A DNA stretch of 17,907 nucleotides, taken from Kangiella sp. (lineage in GTDB: Bacteria; Pseudomonadota; Gammaproteobacteria; Enterobacterales; Kangiellaceae). The stretch covers positions 199,650-217,556 of the forward strand of contig NVVT01000006.1 of NCBI GenBank assembly GCA_002733465.1. The letters are read 5' to 3'. Positions 15,182-17,907 of this stretch are shown here, piece by piece. The translations under genes were made by a program, and so were the position numbers. Every line of letters begins with the position of its first letter. The stretch's first letter is position 1. The notes below the pieces were generated by a model. It saw nothing but the letters and a program-made list of their open reading frames with translations. It searched no databases and was not told the DNA's origin.

Positions 15182-17417
15182 ATGACAGAAAAGACGATAT
15201 TTTATATTACTGACTTTCAGATTGATCTGTCTCGTTCCTCCTTAATAAAAGGAGACCATGAGACTCAGGTTGAGCCTAAAGTTCTAAAAGTATTGTATCT
15301 CTTAGCTCAGCGACAAAATGAAGTGGTGACTCATAAAGAGATCATGCAGCATGTTTGGCAAGGCTCTGAAGTGGTCCCCAGTGCATTGCAACGATGTATT
15401 GCCATATTACGTAAAGAGTTGGGAGATGATGCCAAATCTCCGACTATAATCGCGACCCACCCCCAGAATTGGTTATCGACTGTTGGCACCAGTGTGTTGG
15501 CATGAACCACGAGTTGCTGATGGGGTAAATGAAGTAGTTGAGGCAGCGGCTAAAGCTATAAAGTCAAACAGAGATAAATATTCTAGATTACTATTGATAG
15601 TGATTGGCTTATTGTTAACGGCAACTTTGTTGACATTGATAGCCAATGTATTTTGGCCGTATACTCAATCTGATAATGACAGTCAACCCAAGCATGACTT
15701 ACCAAATAAATACTCCCAGATTAAACCGTTAACTCAGACTGATGCCCATGAGTCTCACGCTTTATTTAGCCCTAACACAAAATATCTGATATTTAATCGT
15801 TATGCTGGTTCATGTAAAAGCCATATATGGGCAAGGCATTTGGCGAGCGGAAAAGAAAGTCAACTGACTGCTCAGCCAGGCCAATTTGGATCGGTGAGTT
15901 TTACCGGTGATGGGCGCGAGATGATATTTGCGGCGAATAACCAATGCGACACACAAAATAACATTCAGAAAAACATGACTGAGCAACAGAATAAAAGTAT
16001 TGAGCAAACGTGCTGGAGTTTAGCAACATTAGACTTTTCCCTTTCACTCAATGCTCCACAGATCCCTAACTTTCGTCATCAATGTCAAGCTGATAGGTTG
16101 CTAACACCAAAAGCGCTATCCAATCATCAATATGCTTTTTTACAATCTGACGGCGGTCGATATCAATTGATGCATTACAACGATCTGAACAAAGAGCTTA
16201 GGACGTTATACTCTTCAGAATCACACTACATTTATCATTTTGATTATGATCAAAAACATAAACGCTTTGTTGTGATCAGCCGAGATGATGAGTTTAATAA
16301 TATCGTGGAGTTGTTAGATGAAAGTGGCCAAGTGGTTAGCCGTGAAACGATCAAGATCACGCCAAAAATGAGCCGTTATCAACTATTTGCTGGCAACTTT
16401 GAACCGCAGGGAGAGTATTTACTGGCTGTTAGCAATAACAGGCTCTACAAAATAGCATTAAATGGGAAGTTACAATGGGTGCAAACACCCACTAGCAACT
16501 TGATATCAGTGACTAAACATTCCACAAAACACACCATGTTGGCAGTGCAAGGTAAAAAAGATATCGATGTAGCCCAGCTTAGCTTGAAAGATAAATCATT
16601 AGCGGGAGAAAAAACGTTGGTACAAGTTGAGTCAGACTTAAACCAGGCTGATTTAAACGCGATTGATCTAAATCATACGGCTCTACCTTTTTTGAGTTTT
16701 GCGCGGACTTCTGCTCAAGACCGCCGTGCACTCTACCAACCAAACGGGGATAGGGTGGCTTTCATTTCTGATCGCAGTGGCAGTGACCAGCTTTGGATTT
16801 GGCACAATGGCGAGGCGTCTCAATTGAGTTTTGAAACTAATCAAAATAAAATCCAAAATTATAGTTGGTCGCCGGATGGAACTCGTTTGTCGAGGGCTTC
16901 CGGTGATAAACTGGTTATTGTAGACTTAAATGGCAGGGTAGAGTATTTAAGCACTAGTAAACCAATCCATTCCGTTCTTTCCTGGTACAAAGAAAATCAA
17001 TTTTTAGTTTTGCTAAGTGATCCTGAGCCTGGGGGGTTGTATCACTTGGACATCAAGCAAAATAAGCTTATTGCTTATGGCGTTAATCAAGTAGAAAATG
17101 CTTGGGCTTTGCAAAATAAAATCATCTTTAGCAATATCAATGGAGAGGTTTTTACTCGTTCTATTGATTTTGATAAGCCTGAAACCAAACCACTTTCTGA
17201 GCTAAATGTCAGGGCAATATTTATGGCTGATCAGATTATTTATGGCGTTGATAAATATAGCTTTATGCTCAATCAATATAACTTAGACGGACATTTGATT
17301 AAGTCAATGATGCGCCTTAAACCAACGGCCTGGAAAGTGACAGGGTTAAAAGATGATCAACTATTACTAAGCCAGTTTATTGCCATTAACCAAGATATCG
17401 TAATATTAGAAGAGTAA
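15182..17417 (+). pseudogene. CadC-like regulator with TolB-type propeller, frameshifted
   Basis: Two frames overlap at 15483-15505 and together make one regulator. Frame one (ATG 15182) gives the winged helix: VEPKVLKVLYLLAQRQ, then HKEIMQHVW, then ALQRCIAILRKELGDD. It should end in a GYRL wing but instead reads THPQNWLST and stops at 15505. Removing one C from the C5 run at 15460-15464 gives THPRIGYRLLAPVCWHEPRV and continues without a break to 17417, a protein of about 744 residues. The membrane segment is about 136-157 (LLLIVIGLLLTATLLTLIANVF). The outer part has PD40 blades (ALFSPNTKYLIFNR, PNGDRVAFISDRSG, YSWSPDGTRLSR). It is a paralogue of the gene at 2705. Sequencing error, true loss of function and programmed slippage are all possible. 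It is divergent from the MBL hydrolase. Confidence 0.82.
15460..15464 (+). other. C5 run at frameshift point
   Basis: Five cytosines within ACCCACCCCCAG. With four, the winged-helix wing (IGYRL) and the membrane segment join in one frame. With five, the frame ends 14 codons later. Confidence 0.7.
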
Positions 17418-17746
17418 CCGGGGTCAAACTGATACTGTCTTTACACTATGAAGCTTACCGTTAACAGCGTAAGATCATACTACTTTAGAAAATTAAGTTT
17501 GCACTACGGTGCACTAACATCAAAAAACATGAAATTGACAGCAAAAGAATCACTTAATCACACTTTACTTATTTCTATTTGTACACCGAAATTTAGATCT
17601 CTCAGGGTCAGAACAACTTGAGATGTTTTATTAAGATATACCCTACAAGAGTTTTATTTTTCTCTCAATAAAATATACAGATTTGGGCTGTTGCCTTGCT
17701 GACAAGATAAATTCAAAATACAATATCACTTATTTCAAGGACGAAT
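17418..17746. other. gene-free spacer with REP-like signals
   Basis: These 329 bases contain no convincing gene. GGGGTCAAACT lies directly after the regulator stop (17420-17430) and AGGGTCAGA at 17604-17612. GGGTCA-type strings like these often accompany RAYT genes in marine gammaproteobacteria, in my recollection. A small hairpin TGCAC-tacg-GTGCA spans 17500-17513. Confidence 0.4.
17696..17724 (+). promoter_or_regulatory. candidate sigma-70 promoter of RAYT gene
   Basis: TTGCTG (17696-17701) and TACAAT (17719-17724) are separated by 17 bases and lie 22 bases before the RAYT start codon. AAGGA at 17737-17741 is a suitable ribosome site. Confidence 0.45.
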
Positions 17747-17907
17747 ATGCCAAGACTACCTAAATTTAATTTACCCGAAATACTTCAACATGTAATCCAA
17801 AGGGGTAACAATCGACAGCTGTGCTTTTTAAGCGGTCAAGATTATAAAGTTTATCTTAATCGTCTAAGAGAATATTCAACCCAATTCATGTTTATGCTTT
17901 AATGGCT
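17747..17907 (+). pseudogene. RAYT (Y1 transposase) 5' part, apparent frameshift
   Basis: The ATG follows AAGGA and starts MPRLPKFNLPEILQHVIQRG, then NNRQLCFLSGQDYKVYL, the hallmark opening of RAYT proteins, which have roughly 200-300 residues. After EYSTQF the frame gives MFML and stops at 17900-17902. One frame over, the bases from 17887 read HVYALMA, the expected HAYVLM segment that leads to the catalytic NHVHL (HUH) motif beyond the window. Relatives have about four more residues between the two blocks, so a deletion of about 13 bases would explain both the shortening and the shift. The window edge prevents certainty. RAYTs process REP-type palindromes and are usually single-copy domesticated genes. 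Confidence 0.75.

Overview
The window looks like an accessory region of an AT-rich marine-type gammaproteobacterium, of the Shewanella/Colwellia/Thalassotalea/Aliikangiella kind. This rests on the gene repertoire: CadC-like membrane regulators with TolB-type propellers, exported hydrolases, RAYT genes and assorted insertion sequences. The sequence alone does not fix the genus, and I see no rRNA, tRNA, CRISPR array or replication gene.

Layout. 1-1560: the 3' part of a RAYT (REP-associated tyrosine transposase) reading frame, broken off where an IS110-type element begins. The element has a structured leader (candidate bridge RNA) and an intact DEDD/serine recombinase. 1791-2534: an exported SAM-methyltransferase-like protein, followed by a strong hairpin. 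2705-6394: a CadC-like regulator (winged helix, one membrane segment, TolB-like periplasmic part) divergent from an exported class C beta-lactamase-fold serine hydrolase. 6401-9430: a minus-strand three-gene operon with a second exported serine hydrolase followed by two tandem paralogous PD40 propeller proteins. Its promoter region has three CTGAC repeats spaced exactly 11 bp. 9997-11136: an exported esterase-fold protein whose nucleophile motif appears lost, fused to TPR-like repeats, and bracketed by two 39-bp direct repeats. 11202-13296: an IS3 orfA remnant into whose upstream end a complete ISNCY-like element has inserted. 13438-17417: an exported metallo-beta-lactamase-fold hydrolase divergent from a second CadC/TolB-type regulator, which is frameshifted at a C5 run. 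A 2.5-unit 11-bp direct repeat lies in their shared promoter. 17747-end: the start of a RAYT gene, apparently frameshifted.

How the genes may work together (inference): the regulator/hydrolase arrangement occurs twice, on both sides of an operon of hydrolase plus propeller proteins. This suggests one-component membrane regulators that sense something in the periplasm and control exported hydrolases. The 11-bp-periodic direct repeats fit the tandem binding of OmpR/CadC-type winged-helix domains. The substrates cannot be read from the sequence. The locus has been worked over by at least four mobile-element types (IS110, IS3, ISNCY-like, RAYT).
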